Assembly: GCA_964487255.1 (NCBI GenBank)
Contig: CAZAQV010000005.1
Location: forward strand, 62,001 to 126,000
Length of the DNA: 64,000 nucleotides
DNA from: CAZAQV01 sp964487255
Lineage (GTDB): Bacteria > Myxococcota_A > Polyangia > Polyangiales > CAZAQV01
Direction: 5' to 3'
The notes under the pieces were generated by a model. The model did no database searches, was not told the DNA's origin, and saw only the letters and a program-made list of their open reading frames with translations. The position numbers and the translations under genes were made by a program. Positions 25,869-36,488 of this stretch are shown here, piece after piece; position 1 is the first letter of the stretch; each line of letters begins with the position of its first letter.

Positions 25869-27263
25869 ATGAACAGATTGTCGTTGCTTAAGTGGGCCTT
25901 TGCGGTGGTCCTTCTTCTTGTACGGGTTGCAGGCGCAAACGCCCAGGACGCGGGCGCGGGTGACGCGGGCATCGAGCCGGACGAATCGCCGAGCACGCAG
26001 GCCGACGAGGCGGCAGGCGACGAGGACTCCGAAGATGAAAAAGAGGCCGAGGAAACCGCTGAAGAGGTCGTCGCGACAGACCCTGCGGTGGGGCCCGGCC
26101 GCTCGCCGGCGAGTACCCCTCCCGCTCCTGACGCCAGCAAAGTCGACAAGACCCTCGACGGCGAGGAGCAAGAAGAAGCGCAAGAAGAGGAGGTCGAGGA
26201 AGAGTTGGGCATCGAACCCGAGACCGATGCGCCTCTTGTCTGGCGCAACAGTATCTTTACCTGGGGCAACAGCCTCTCGGCCAACTCACTCACCCAGCGC
26301 GCGGGCATCTCGTATAACCCCACCTACAGCATGTCGTTTCGAGTCCGACCGCGTTTCTACCTCACGGACCAACTCTACCTTGCGCTCGACCAGTCGCTAT
26401 CGATCGAGCTGACCGACACCGATACGCGTGCCCGCAACCGCGAGCCGGTGCTCTCCGATACGCTGATCGATTTGATTTGGGCGGGCGCTTACTCGACCGA
26501 TCTCGGTTTCGCCGGCCTTAGCGTGACGCCGGGGCTGCGTCTCCAGGCACCACTCTCGATCACCAGTCGTGCGCAAGGGATGATCCTCGGACTGGGCCCA
26601 TCGGTGCTGGCGCTTGCACCGGTCAAAGACGTCATGAGCGGATGGGTCCTCGGCGCCAGTGGTCGCTGGCTTCACTTCTTCCGTACCACCAACGTCACCG
26701 AAACCGAAAATGGTCAGGCGTGTCGGCGCTACGATTCTCTGCAAGGGCAATGCGTTGCGTATGAGGAAGTGAGCGGCGTTGCGTGGGACCAAACCGGTGG
26801 CCAAACGGTCCAGAGCGACCGCCTCATTCTGGCGCTCTTCAGCTCGCTGTCCTTTGTGCCGAACGCTACCTTCGATGTGAGCTTCGCGTGGGTATGGGAC
26901 TTCGGTTATGGGCTCAAGGATGCCACGGTGCCGGTTCTATCGGAGCCAGACGGAGAGCTGACGATCGGCGATCAAAGCGATACCCACCTGCGTGTGCTGA
27001 CGTCTTTCTCGATCGGCTTTTCGTACACCTTCGAGCCGTGGATCAACGCGTCTCTGTCACTCAACACCTTCCAGGGTGAGTTTCAGCCGGATGGCGATCG
27101 AAGCAACCCCTTTTTCGATATCGACGTCACCACGTTCAATCTGAGCGCGACCATTACGCTCGACCGTTTCTACACCGACATCATCGTGGGCAAAGACCCC
27201 GACGCGGGCGGTCCGACAAACCCATCAATGCGCGCTGCGCGCAGGCAACTTCGCGCATTTTAG
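25869..27263 (+). CDS. Secreted protein with acidic linker and outer-membrane barrel
   Basis: 464 residues from ATG 25869, giving a signal peptide that ends at ANAQ; an upstream in-frame start at 25839 would put ten extra residues before it. Residues about 30-115 are very acidic (Glu/Asp/Ala runs such as EDEKEAEETAEE). From about 130 on, alternating hydrophobic strands with many Tyr/Phe/Trp (for example YNPTYSMSFRVRPRFYLTDQ) suggest a barrel of about 12-14 strands; the protein ends in Phe (RQLRAF). It precedes the two giant metalloproteases by 92 bp and may be coexpressed with them. No family named. Confidence 0.75.
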   Translation: MNRLSLLKWAFAVVLLLVRVAGANAQDAGAGDAGIEPDESPSTQADEAAGDEDSEDEKEAEETAEEVVATDPAVGPGRSPASTPPAPDASKVDKTLDGEEQEEAQEEEVEEELGIEPETDAPLVWRNSIFTWGNSLSANSLTQRAGISYNPTYSMSFRVRPRFYLTDQLYLALDQSLSIELTDTDTRARNREPVLSDTLIDLIWAGAYSTDLGFAGLSVTPGLRLQAPLSITSRAQGMILGLGPSVLALAPVKDVMSGWVLGASGRWLHFFRTTNVTETENGQACRRYDSLQGQCVAYEEVSGVAWDQTGGQTVQSDRLILALFSSLSFVPNATFDVSFAWVWDFGYGLKDATVPVLSEPDGELTIGDQSDTHLRVLTSFSIGFSYTFEPWINASLSLNTFQGEFQPDGDRSNPFFDIDVTTFNLSATITLDRFYTDIIVGKDPDAGGPTNPSMRAARRQLRAF

Positions 27264-27355
27264 GTCCCGTTGCCGAAATATCTGGACAGATTTTACACAG
27301 AGCAAAAGCCGATCAACCGGTCGGCCCTAGACTTGGGAGTTAGAGGGAAAACAGC

Positions 27356-30300
27356 ATGAACAAAAGCCGCGATATCCTGAAAAGCAGCATTGCGTCCCAC
27401 GCCGTCATTGTCGTTCTGAGCCTCGTACTCGGATCGGCCTGCTCGGAGCAAGAACCCATCAATCGCGTGGGCGTCAACGTCGTCGAAAAGTCGATCTTCA
27501 CCGACTCTTGGTACTTCGGAAGTACGGTCATCGACGTGGCCTACGAAGGCGCTGCGCTGGGCACGTTCAATGGTGACATTGCGAGCGATTTGGTGGGTAG
27601 TGGCTTCACCACGATCCCTCGTCTGCGCTGGGTTATCACCGAAGACATGCTCTTTGGCTACCGCGACTACCAGATTATCGAGGGCATCGACGGCGAGCCC
27701 AAAGAGGTCGGCGACCACACGGGTCATCCGGTGGTGGCGTTCGCGATTCAGAGTCATTTCGATATTCGTCGCGCCTACAACACGGTGACCGGCGAAGAGC
27801 GTAACGTCATCGTCGAGAACAACACCGACCGACGTTGGTTTGAGCGCGAGTACATGCGGGTCGATTGGTCGACCAACCGCATCGCGCAATACTACGGCCA
27901 GACCCACCAACTCTACGACGCCATTGGCCTTCTTTACGATCGCCAGCCGGCCTCCGACTTTGTGCAGGGCAACTCGCAGTTTCCCGAGAACTGGCAGCCC
28001 AAGTTCCGCTACATGAGCTGCGACGGCCCTGGGGATCCAAGCGCCGAATGTCGCGAAGAGGACCGCCTGCACGCCAGCGATTACGACAAGGGCGAACTCT
28101 ACTACATGGATTTCGTAACACAGGAGCTCATCTCGCCCCAGGACGTCATCCCCGGCTGGAACTACTGCTACTTCTCAAGCGGACCCGAGTGTGCCGTGGT
28201 GCGTGCCTTTACGCGCAGCTCGTTTCTCAAGGTGAGCGACTCGCCCTCGCGTCACGAGGCCGGGCGAGAAAATTTCCGCGAGTATGAACCCGTCAACTGG
28301 ACCGATACCCGCTTTGAGAAGGCGGGCTATTTTCGCAATCGTCAGGCCACCTACGACCGACAGACCGCTGCGGACGACGTGCAATGGGGCGCGACCGACT
28401 TTTTGAACTTCAACGTCAACCGGCACAACCTCTGGCAGCAGTGGACCGACGCCGACGGCAACCCGCTTCCCTATGCAGAACGAAAAGTGCGACCCATCGT
28501 TTGGCACACCACGCCCGAGTTGCCCGCGCATCTGGTCAAGCCTTCGTTCGAGACGGTGGGTTCGTGGAACGAGGTTTTCATGGCGACGGTTCGCAGCCTG
28601 CGGGGGCAGAGCGTGGCGGGTTATCCGCGGGTGGATTGCCAGACCGACGACCCGGATGCGCCGTGTTTTTGTACCGAGGACCCCAACTCGGGAGAGATTC
28701 TCAACCCGACCTGTGCGGGTGGTTACGATCCCTTTGAGACGCCAGAGCAGGCCGCCGCGCGTGGCGTCGAGAACCCGTACGACTGTCACGTTGCCGTTCC
28801 AGACGGTGCGGAGCCCAACATGGCCGATCCCGAAGTGGCCGCACGGCTCAAAGATGCGGACTTCAACGGCTGGTATGAGGCCGAGTTCGTCGGCAGCGAG
28901 TGTGTCACAACCTTGGTTGTCAACAGCTGCAATCGCGCGACGTTGGCGGCGCACGACGAGGCGGTGCGAGCTGGCGAAGTCGAGGGCGAGCTGGCTTGCC
29001 AGGAGCGAGGCGACATTCGCTACAAGTTCTTCTCCTACGTCGACCAGCCGGGAACTCCCTTCTTGGGGGTTGCAACGCTGCGCGCAGACCCCGTGTCAGG
29101 CGAGATCATCTTTGGCGATGCCAACATCGGAGGGCCCGCGCTCGATGGTTTTCGTACCTTCGCGCTTCAGCAGTACGACTTGCTGAATGGCAACCTCACC
29201 GAGGACGACCTGATCTACGGTGAAGACGTTCGCGCTCACTTTTCGGACTTGGGCCGAGTTCAGCTTCCCGCACCGCCGCGCATCAACTTCAACGTTGCGC
29301 TGGCTGGCGATGCGCCCGCCGACCCCGGTGTGCTCAAGGAGATCGACGGACGCATGAGTGAGATCATGGAGCGAGCGGAGCAGCTTCAAGGAGATGAGGG
29401 TCGGGCCAATACCTTCGTCGACCGTGCAGCGGCGCTCGCTGGCAGTGACATCGAAGCGCGGCTGTTCAAAAACCCGGAGCTGCTGATCGCAGCAGGCATC
29501 GAGAAGCTTCCCGAAGGCGTCGACACCGAAACGCTGCTCGAGGAGCATGGGGAGGAGCTGCTCGACGCGGTCTCTCCATTTCGCAACGACATTCACGACG
29601 TGCTCGATGAGCAGCTTCGGAGCGACAACTTGCTCAGCAGTGCGAACTTCATGATGCCGGATGCTTACGAGGATGCGACGGTGCAGTACTTCGTGAACAA
29701 GCACGAGGATTGGCCGCGTGCGCGACTCGAGTTTGCGCTCAATCGCCTGCTGTTCGCGCAGACCCAGAAGCATGAGCTCGGCCATGGTTTTGGGTTACGC
29801 CACGACTTCGGCGCCAGCGCCGACATCCACAACTACTACGACGACTATTACGTCATTAAAGATCGCTTCCCGCTGCCAGACCCCGCGGACTTTGACGTGG
29901 ATGATCAGCCCGGCCTCAGTCCCGACGAGCAACAAACATTCGAGCGGGCGTATCGTGAGCGAAAAGAGCTGCGTGAACTCGCAGGTATTGACCAATGGAT
30001 GCTGTCTTCCATCATGGACTACTCCGCCAACTGGTATCAGCGCGTTCAGCCCGGGCTTGGGCGCTACGATCGTGCCGCGGTCGCGCTTGGCTACGGCGAT
30101 GTTGCTGAAGTCTATGACAACGAGGACAGCAAGGCGCTGGCTGATATCACACCGGCCAACACGGACCGAATCGCCGCGAAGTACTACCACGGAGGCGAAA
30201 GCTGTGAGACCGACAGCGACTGTCCCTATGCGACCGATGGGACCAATGCCGCGGAGCTTCTCAGCTCAAACATGGCATCAGGGCTGACCCAGCGCTGCTT

Positions 30301-31798
30301 GCCGCACCCACGGGGTGAGGCCCTTGGTGGCGTGTGCTCGAACTTCCGAGACGACCACGCAAGCCTTGCGCAGGCCGACACGCGTTACGCGCCTGTCGAC
30401 TACCGCTTTTGCTCCGACGAGCGTGCGGCCGGTGGCGGTTTTTCCCCGGGGTCGATCGGCTGGTGTAATCGCTTTGACGAAGGTGAAACCTATCGCGAAA
30501 TCGTGCGCAACGTGGCCGAGGGCTACGAGCGAGATTACCTCTGGACCGCGTTTCGACGCTATCGACGCGGGTTCAGTATCGGCGGATACTACTCACGCTT
30601 GGTGTCTCGCCGGCTCATCTTGCTGCAAAACATTTACCAGAACTTGCTTTACCAATACGTGAGCGATGCGGACTTCCGAGACAATACCGGGGCATTTGGC
30701 TTTTACGACGAGTTTTTGGCGACTGCCGACATCATGAATTTCTACGCGCGCTTGCTCGCGCAGCCGCGGGTTGGCGAATACGTGTGGAGTGAACGCTTCG
30801 GTCGCTACGAGCGCAGAAGCCAAGACTTCGACTCACCCAACGCGCAGCTTTCGATGCCGATCGGGGCTGGCCGCTACATGTGGTCGGTCTATCAGCGCGG
30901 GCTCTCGGGCCTCAACCGTATCGAGCGCGTGGGCAATTACTACGATCGCATCGCGGCGCTTCAGCTTCTGACCAGTCGTGGCAGTCAGTTCACGCAGTGG
31001 AACTACAACCGTGACGTCGCGTTCTATACGAACTTCTACGACCTCTTCCCGCTGGAGATGCAGCAGCTCTTCAACGGGATGATTCGCGAAGCACCCGAAG
31101 AGTACATGCCGCGCGTTCGTTGCGCGGAAGGCAGCGAGTTCCCCGATTGCTTCGACCCGCAAATCTTGTATCTCAACTTTTATCGCGGCGACTGCACAGA
31201 GGGTTCGGAGACCTGTCGGCCCGCACCGGACGAGACGTACCAGGACGAGTTGGTCGTCAACGGTGGTTCGAACTACTTCGTGCAGTTCAACGCAGCCGCG
31301 CTCGGCCTGATCTACTTCCCCGTCTATTTCGATACGACCTTCCAGAACCAGCTCTTCATCTGTGTGGAGGGCCAGGGGCAGTGTCACCGGCCGCAGCCGT
31401 CCGCGGAGGAAGGGGTCGACTATGTTCGCTACTCGTCTGAGCGCTACGGACGAAATTTCCTTGCCTGGCAGGTTTCGCCAAGCCAGACGGTCGCCAACCA
31501 GCGTTCGATCGGCTTTGCGATGATCAAAGAAGCGTCCGATCTCGCCTTCATTTTGCAGATGATCGAAAAGATGCGCGACCCGAGCACCGGCGACCCCGAT
31601 CCGGGCCGTCTCGACGCGGACGAGCTGGCCAAACTCACCGACCCCGATGGCATTGGCTACGAGATCCCACCGGGTAGCGGTCAGCTTGATGACGACGAAG
31701 GCGAGTACGACAACCGGCTGCGCCGGCTTGAGTCGTTCTTCAACCAGCTTATGCAGCTACAGTCGAGAATCGGCATTCGCACGGGCTTCGTCCGATGA
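27356..31798 (+). CDS. Giant Met-zincin metalloprotease lipoprotein 1
   Basis: 1480 residues. Signal peptide with lipobox LGSAC; AGAGGG precedes ATG 27356. The catalytic motif HELGHGFGLRH (residues 806-816) is a perfect metzincin HExxHxxGxxH, and the Met-turn SSIMDYSANW follows about 80 residues later (Met887), as in the Met-zincin (former DUF4953) family. Before the motif is a long beta-rich region starting with a domain that contains DSWYFGSTVIDVAYEG, then NTDRRWFEREYMRVDWS. A Cys-containing insert (CETDSDCPYATDG) lies after the Met-turn. Probably anchored on the outer membrane facing outside; substrate unknown, with degradation of prey or environmental protein a reasonable guess. Its stop overlaps the ATG at 31795 of its paralogue's frame. 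Confidence 0.88.
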   Translation: MNKSRDILKSSIASHAVIVVLSLVLGSACSEQEPINRVGVNVVEKSIFTDSWYFGSTVIDVAYEGAALGTFNGDIASDLVGSGFTTIPRLRWVITEDMLFGYRDYQIIEGIDGEPKEVGDHTGHPVVAFAIQSHFDIRRAYNTVTGEERNVIVENNTDRRWFEREYMRVDWSTNRIAQYYGQTHQLYDAIGLLYDRQPASDFVQGNSQFPENWQPKFRYMSCDGPGDPSAECREEDRLHASDYDKGELYYMDFVTQELISPQDVIPGWNYCYFSSGPECAVVRAFTRSSFLKVSDSPSRHEAGRENFREYEPVNWTDTRFEKAGYFRNRQATYDRQTAADDVQWGATDFLNFNVNRHNLWQQWTDADGNPLPYAERKVRPIVWHTTPELPAHLVKPSFETVGSWNEVFMATVRSLRGQSVAGYPRVDCQTDDPDAPCFCTEDPNSGEILNPTCAGGYDPFETPEQAAARGVENPYDCHVAVPDGAEPNMADPEVAARLKDADFNGWYEAEFVGSECVTTLVVNSCNRATLAAHDEAVRAGEVEGELACQERGDIRYKFFSYVDQPGTPFLGVATLRADPVSGEIIFGDANIGGPALDGFRTFALQQYDLLNGNLTEDDLIYGEDVRAHFSDLGRVQLPAPPRINFNVALAGDAPADPGVLKEIDGRMSEIMERAEQLQGDEGRANTFVDRAAALAGSDIEARLFKNPELLIAAGIEKLPEGVDTETLLEEHGEELLDAVSPFRNDIHDVLDEQLRSDNLLSSANFMMPDAYEDATVQYFVNKHEDWPRARLEFALNRLLFAQTQKHELGHGFGLRHDFGASADIHNYYDDYYVIKDRFPLPDPADFDVDDQPGLSPDEQQTFERAYRERKELRELAGIDQWMLSSIMDYSANWYQRVQPGLGRYDRAAVALGYGDVAEVYDNEDSKALADITPANTDRIAAKYYHGGESCETDSDCPYATDGTNAAELLSSNMASGLTQRCLPHPRGEALGGVCSNFRDDHASLAQADTRYAPVDYRFCSDERAAGGGFSPGSIGWCNRFDEGETYREIVRNVAEGYERDYLWTAFRRYRRGFSIGGYYSRLVSRRLILLQNIYQNLLYQYVSDADFRDNTGAFGFYDEFLATADIMNFYARLLAQPRVGEYVWSERFGRYERRSQDFDSPNAQLSMPIGAGRYMWSVYQRGLSGLNRIERVGNYYDRIAALQLLTSRGSQFTQWNYNRDVAFYTNFYDLFPLEMQQLFNGMIREAPEEYMPRVRCAEGSEFPDCFDPQILYLNFYRGDCTEGSETCRPAPDETYQDELVVNGGSNYFVQFNAAALGLIYFPVYFDTTFQNQLFICVEGQGQCHRPQPSAEEGVDYVRYSSERYGRNFLAWQVSPSQTVANQRSIGFAMIKEASDLAFILQMIEKMRDPSTGDPDPGRLDADELAKLTDPDGIGYEIPPGSGQLDDDEGEYDNRLRRLESFFNQLMQLQSRIGIRTGFVR

Positions 31799-31809
31799 GG
31801 AGCGATGCG

Positions 31810-34800
31810 ATGAACAACGGCTACGCGACGAACAACAATCATCCGATGAACAACGGCTACGCGATGAACAACATGAAACACAACCGCACCTCCACACTGT
31901 TCGCACGATTTCTGCTCATGGGCAGTTTGCTGTTCGGCTTTTCCTGTAACGACCCGGGTGACGGTATCTCTCAGGTTCAAACCAACCTGGTTGCCAAGGA
32001 CATGTTTGAGGGAGAATGGTGGTTCTCACGAACGGCCATCGACGTCGACGGAGATGAGGCGATTGCATCGCTTTACGGTGTCTTTCAGGGGGCGATGGAT
32101 TGGTCGGACCGAGGCCTCGACAAGGGCCAGTCGCTCAGCATGGCCCGTATTCGTTGGGTCATCGATGAGGATTACCTCTACGCCTACCGCGCGTACGAAC
32201 TCATTCGCGGCGGCAACGACGAGGCGGCAGACGAGGACTACCTCGGTGAGCCGTTGGTTGCGTTTCCGATCGAGGCGCACGTCGATATCCGTAAGGACTA
32301 CAGCGCGATCACCGGCGAGGAGACCAATGTGGTGGTCGAAAACAGCTTCGACCGGCGCTGGTATGAACGCAACTTTATGCGTGTCGACTGGTCGACCAAT
32401 GCGATCGACAGCTATTATACCGGCGCGCAAGGGGGGCGGTTTACGACCGCGCCCTTACTTGTACAAGAAGGAGGCCCCGACCTTTTCCCCGACAGCTGGA
32501 AACCTCAGTTTGTCACGGTCGCCGAAGAGCGGGGCAAAGAGGGTTCGCCAGCATATCGCTGGGTCGACGAATGGTCCGAGGACCAGAACGACACCGTCCA
32601 CTACATGAGTTTCGTGACGCAGGAGTTCTTCCAGCCAGGCATCACCTGTCTGCAATCGAGCGTGGTGCCGTGTCAGACTGCAGCGCTTACGGCGCGAAGT
32701 TCGTTTCTGCGTGTCCCGCCGAATCACGAGTATGCGGTTGAAGTTCAGAACAACGACGAGTTCGACAAGTTCGGGCTTTTCCGCACCTACCAACGAACTT
32801 ACGCGCGAGGAGGCAAGGACCGCGATACCCAGCGTGTTCATTGCTTCGACGACGGCGACTGCGGTGTCGGTGGCAATTGCGACAACGACCAGCACATTTG
32901 TGTGGGTGGCCTGACCGAAGACTATGGAGAGACCGACTTCTTGGCGCACTACCGGCCGCGTCACGACTTCTTCAAGGCATCTTTCGACGGACGCGAGTGT
33001 GTTGCGGACTGGGAGTGCGACAATCGCTACGGTCACGAGCGCGAAGACGGCATCGACGGCTCTGGGCCTCCGGTGGACCGTTCGGGCTCTGTTTGTGACG
33101 TTAGCGCCAAGCAGTGCACGATCCCGATGAAGGATCGCGAGACACAGACCGTCGCCTATCACCTCAACCCCGGCTATCCCAAGCACCTGGTCAAGGCCGC
33201 GTTCGAGACCGCTGGCGAGTGGAACGAGTCATTCATGCGCGGCATGCGTAGCCTCAAGGGCCAGAACGTCCCTTCGCGCTTCAATCGTTCGGCCATCAGC
33301 TGTCAAAACGACGACCCAACCGCCTACTGTTTTTGCGGTTCGCCCGAGGAGGACGGTGGCAGTTGCGCGTGGAAATACAACCCGTTCACCACCCCGGAGC
33401 AGCGCGAAGCGCAAGCCGGCGACCCGAACGATCCGAACTACGCCGCGCCCTATGACTGCTACGTCAAACAACCTGACGGCTGGGCGGAGCCTGCGCGCCC
33501 GCAGAGCTACGACGAGTATCCGGACGACGGCACGCCGTACCAATACGAGTTTGTAGGCGAAGAGTGCCTCTTCGTCTTGCACGCCAACAGTTGCGACAAG
33601 GACCCTACGCAAGCGTGCGAAGAGCTCGGAGATATCCGATTTCAGTTTTTCAATTACATCGAGCACGGCAACGTCCGTTTCGGCGGGGTTTCCATCCCCA
33701 AGGTCGATCCGACGACCGGCGAGCTGATCACGGCGAACGCCAACATGGCTGGCACCTCGGTTGAGTCGGTCGGCTCGCGCGCCGTCAACTGGTTTCCTGT
33801 CTTGCGATGTCAGGGGCCGGAAGGCTGCGCCGAGGGAGAAGAAGGGGCTGATGAGGCGTACTTTCAGGGCGAGGCTCTGCGCGACTATCAAGAGGCGCGT
33901 GGACGCGTCGAGCACCCCATCGCAGTCGCGGCCGCGGGCGAAGACGGGTACACCCCAGCGGGGGAGGAACGCCCAGGTCTGCGCGCCGATGCACTTGAGG
34001 AAATTAACGAACGTGCCGATCAGATGGCCGAGTACGCGAGCCACCTTCACGGGACAGAGGGGCAGACCAACATCTTGCAGGAGCGCTTGCAGAACCTTCG
34101 AGGCACACCGGCAGAGAAGCGTTTGATGGACATCATGGGCGACGACCTGATGTTTGCGAAGCTCGACGTCGAGCGCATCGATGGCAACCTTGAGCCACAT
34201 GATGAGCAAGTCATGGACGAGGTATCTCCGTTCCGTCAGAGTGGACTGGACCTTCGTTCTGAGGAGGACAAGCTGTGGGACGAGCTTGAGCAGCTCAACT
34301 TCGACCCGCCTGTCGACATTCCCCAGCGCTCACGCTTCTGGGAATACTATGCCGAGGCGTTCCGTGGGCGACCCGCCGGCGAAGCGAGCATCCGCATGCA
34401 GCAAGAGATTCTGCGAGCGGTCATGCTGCATGAACTCGGACATAGCGTCGGTCTTCGCCATAATTTCGGTGGCAGCGTCGACCGTAACAACTACCTCGAC
34501 GGGTATTTCAATGTCGTGTTTGATCAGGACGGAGACACGTCTCGCGGAGTCAATGCACTGCCGCGCTATTTCGATTACGACCGCACGTCTCGCGGCGGCA
34601 ACAGCGACGGACGCGTGCTCGGTGAGGAGATCACCAACTACACCGAGGACCTGCGCGAGGTTCGCAACCGACGCGCTCAAGAAGGTATCGGCTTGACCAT
34701 GACCGCTTCGATCATGGACTACAATGGCGACCTTTCGGACCAAACGGGTCTTGGGCGCTATGACACGGCGGCGGCGCTTTGGAACCACTTCAATCTGATC

Positions 34801-36450
34801 GAGGCCTACCGAGGAGACCCCTACCATGAGTCGGACGACAGCGTGGACGGCATCGAGCGCCCGGATATTACGCCACGCGTCTTTTGGCAGTACTACCCGG
34901 GCGGTGGCACCTGTACGGAGGACAGCCAGTGTCCGTATTCCGCAGGCTCGGTGCTTTCGAATGGCCAAGCGATTCACCAACGCTGCGTGCAAAACCCGCG
35001 TCAGACAACAGGCACCATCACGTGTCGCGGACAAGACGACTGTGTGTGCTCGAGCTTCGAGCAGGACCTCGAGGCGTACGTCGACGGCGGCGCGTTCCGC
35101 GATCCGGTTTCGAACGCCGAGTTCTTCCCCGTTGAGTACTTGTTCTGCACCGATCGCCGCGCCGGCGATATTTCGTGGTGCTCGCGCTTCGACGCGGGAG
35201 AGTCGTTTCAAGAGATCGTCGATCACCATCGACGCAACTGGGAGGAAGCGTACCCGCGCGCGTACTATCGCCGCTTCCGACGCGGAGGCGCCAGCAAGGC
35301 GGTCTCAGTTCGTGCGATGGTTGATGCGGTCAAGATCTTCCAGCACTTCTACTTCCGTTATTTCTACGAGCCAGACTTTCGCGCAAACGACGGCGCGCTG
35401 GGCATCAACGACCAGTTCTACGCTTCACTCGACGCGATGAACTGGTTGATCGAGATGAGCCAACTGCCACGCTCGGGCTCCTACCAATACGACGTCGACG
35501 ACAACACCTACCGCTTCCTGGGGCCGGACATGGAAATGGCCAATGCGTCGACGTCGGTGCCGATCGGAACGGGGTACCCGATGTATTCGAAGTTCCAAGA
35601 AGGGTATTTCGGCTTCTATCGCTTGGAGCGCGCGGGCGTACTTCTGGACAAGTACTTTGCGCTCCTCGCGCTTACGCTTCGCAACTGGAACACGGGACTG
35701 GCGGCGGATGAGCGCTTCTTCATCAACTTCTACGATTTGTGGCCGGTGGAGATGACCGAGTTCTTCACGGGGATGATCCTCAAAGATCCGAGGTGGTATG
35801 CCCCGCGCATGGTCTTCGACGACGCTTCGAATCCGGTCGTGCACAACTTGCCTTGGTACCGCGCAGCTGGGTCGTGTGATGACATCAACGACGACCCAAT
35901 CCCGTGTCGCGGCCCGCAGTTTGAGGAAGAGACCTCGCCCGTCATCGACGATACGAGCAACGAGATCCTTCGTGACTTTGCCACGATTTTCGCGTCCGCA
36001 TTCTTCCCCGTCTACTACGACACTTCATTCGAGCAACGCCTTGCGGTGTTCAAACGAGGCAGTGGCGACGGCTGGGACATCCCGGACGTTCAGCCCGACG
36101 GCGACCCAACCTGTGCGTACGGAACCGAGACGATCGACCCCGATCACGTCACCGGCTGCGCAGACCCTGACTACGTTGTGTTCTCATCGGACCGCTTCCG
36201 TTCGCAGTACATCGCGGTCAAAGTTCGTTCGCGGCGCACCTACAACCTTGAAGAGGAACAGGTCTCGTATCAGCTGCTCAAAGCGATGGTCGATCGCCAA
36301 AGGCGCTTGAGCACCTTGCAAGCCCTCGCTGCGCCAACCGAAGCGGAGCAAGAGGAGATGGCCGAGCTCGAAAAGCGGCTCAATCAAGACAACTCCTTTC
36401 TCGAGTTCTTCATCGAGATCCAGCGTTCGCTCGGCATCTTCAACTTCTAG
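31810..36450 (+). CDS. Giant Met-zincin metalloprotease lipoprotein 2
   Basis: 1546 residues from ATG 31810, chosen for GAGGAG at 31797-31802; ATG 31795 (ATGA overlap with the upstream stop) and ATG 31873 are alternatives. A repeated Asn-rich leader (MNNGYA twice) precedes the lipoprotein signal with lipobox LFGFSC. Catalytic motif HELGHSVGLRH (874-884) and Met-turn ASIMDYNGDL (Met969) are both intact. It is colinear with the preceding protein throughout (DRRWYERNFMRVDWSTN, MAEYASHLHGTEGQTN), so it arose by tandem duplication. Specific insertions are a small Cys-rich module (CFDDGDCGVGGNCDNDQHIC, near residue 345) and a GHEREDGIDG loop. No obvious loss of catalytic residues. Confidence 0.88.
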   Translation: MNNGYATNNNHPMNNGYAMNNMKHNRTSTLFARFLLMGSLLFGFSCNDPGDGISQVQTNLVAKDMFEGEWWFSRTAIDVDGDEAIASLYGVFQGAMDWSDRGLDKGQSLSMARIRWVIDEDYLYAYRAYELIRGGNDEAADEDYLGEPLVAFPIEAHVDIRKDYSAITGEETNVVVENSFDRRWYERNFMRVDWSTNAIDSYYTGAQGGRFTTAPLLVQEGGPDLFPDSWKPQFVTVAEERGKEGSPAYRWVDEWSEDQNDTVHYMSFVTQEFFQPGITCLQSSVVPCQTAALTARSSFLRVPPNHEYAVEVQNNDEFDKFGLFRTYQRTYARGGKDRDTQRVHCFDDGDCGVGGNCDNDQHICVGGLTEDYGETDFLAHYRPRHDFFKASFDGRECVADWECDNRYGHEREDGIDGSGPPVDRSGSVCDVSAKQCTIPMKDRETQTVAYHLNPGYPKHLVKAAFETAGEWNESFMRGMRSLKGQNVPSRFNRSAISCQNDDPTAYCFCGSPEEDGGSCAWKYNPFTTPEQREAQAGDPNDPNYAAPYDCYVKQPDGWAEPARPQSYDEYPDDGTPYQYEFVGEECLFVLHANSCDKDPTQACEELGDIRFQFFNYIEHGNVRFGGVSIPKVDPTTGELITANANMAGTSVESVGSRAVNWFPVLRCQGPEGCAEGEEGADEAYFQGEALRDYQEARGRVEHPIAVAAAGEDGYTPAGEERPGLRADALEEINERADQMAEYASHLHGTEGQTNILQERLQNLRGTPAEKRLMDIMGDDLMFAKLDVERIDGNLEPHDEQVMDEVSPFRQSGLDLRSEEDKLWDELEQLNFDPPVDIPQRSRFWEYYAEAFRGRPAGEASIRMQQEILRAVMLHELGHSVGLRHNFGGSVDRNNYLDGYFNVVFDQDGDTSRGVNALPRYFDYDRTSRGGNSDGRVLGEEITNYTEDLREVRNRRAQEGIGLTMTASIMDYNGDLSDQTGLGRYDTAAALWNHFNLIEAYRGDPYHESDDSVDGIERPDITPRVFWQYYPGGGTCTEDSQCPYSAGSVLSNGQAIHQRCVQNPRQTTGTITCRGQDDCVCSSFEQDLEAYVDGGAFRDPVSNAEFFPVEYLFCTDRRAGDISWCSRFDAGESFQEIVDHHRRNWEEAYPRAYYRRFRRGGASKAVSVRAMVDAVKIFQHFYFRYFYEPDFRANDGALGINDQFYASLDAMNWLIEMSQLPRSGSYQYDVDDNTYRFLGPDMEMANASTSVPIGTGYPMYSKFQEGYFGFYRLERAGVLLDKYFALLALTLRNWNTGLAADERFFINFYDLWPVEMTEFFTGMILKDPRWYAPRMVFDDASNPVVHNLPWYRAAGSCDDINDDPIPCRGPQFEEETSPVIDDTSNEILRDFATIFASAFFPVYYDTSFEQRLAVFKRGSGDGWDIPDVQPDGDPTCAYGTETIDPDHVTGCADPDYVVFSSDRFRSQYIAVKVRSRRTYNLEEEQVSYQLLKAMVDRQRRLSTLQALAAPTEAEQEEMAELEKRLNQDNSFLEFFIEIQRSLGIFNF

Positions 36451-36488
36451 ATGTGCACGACAATGCCGCAGTGCGCCTAGCCGGCTCG

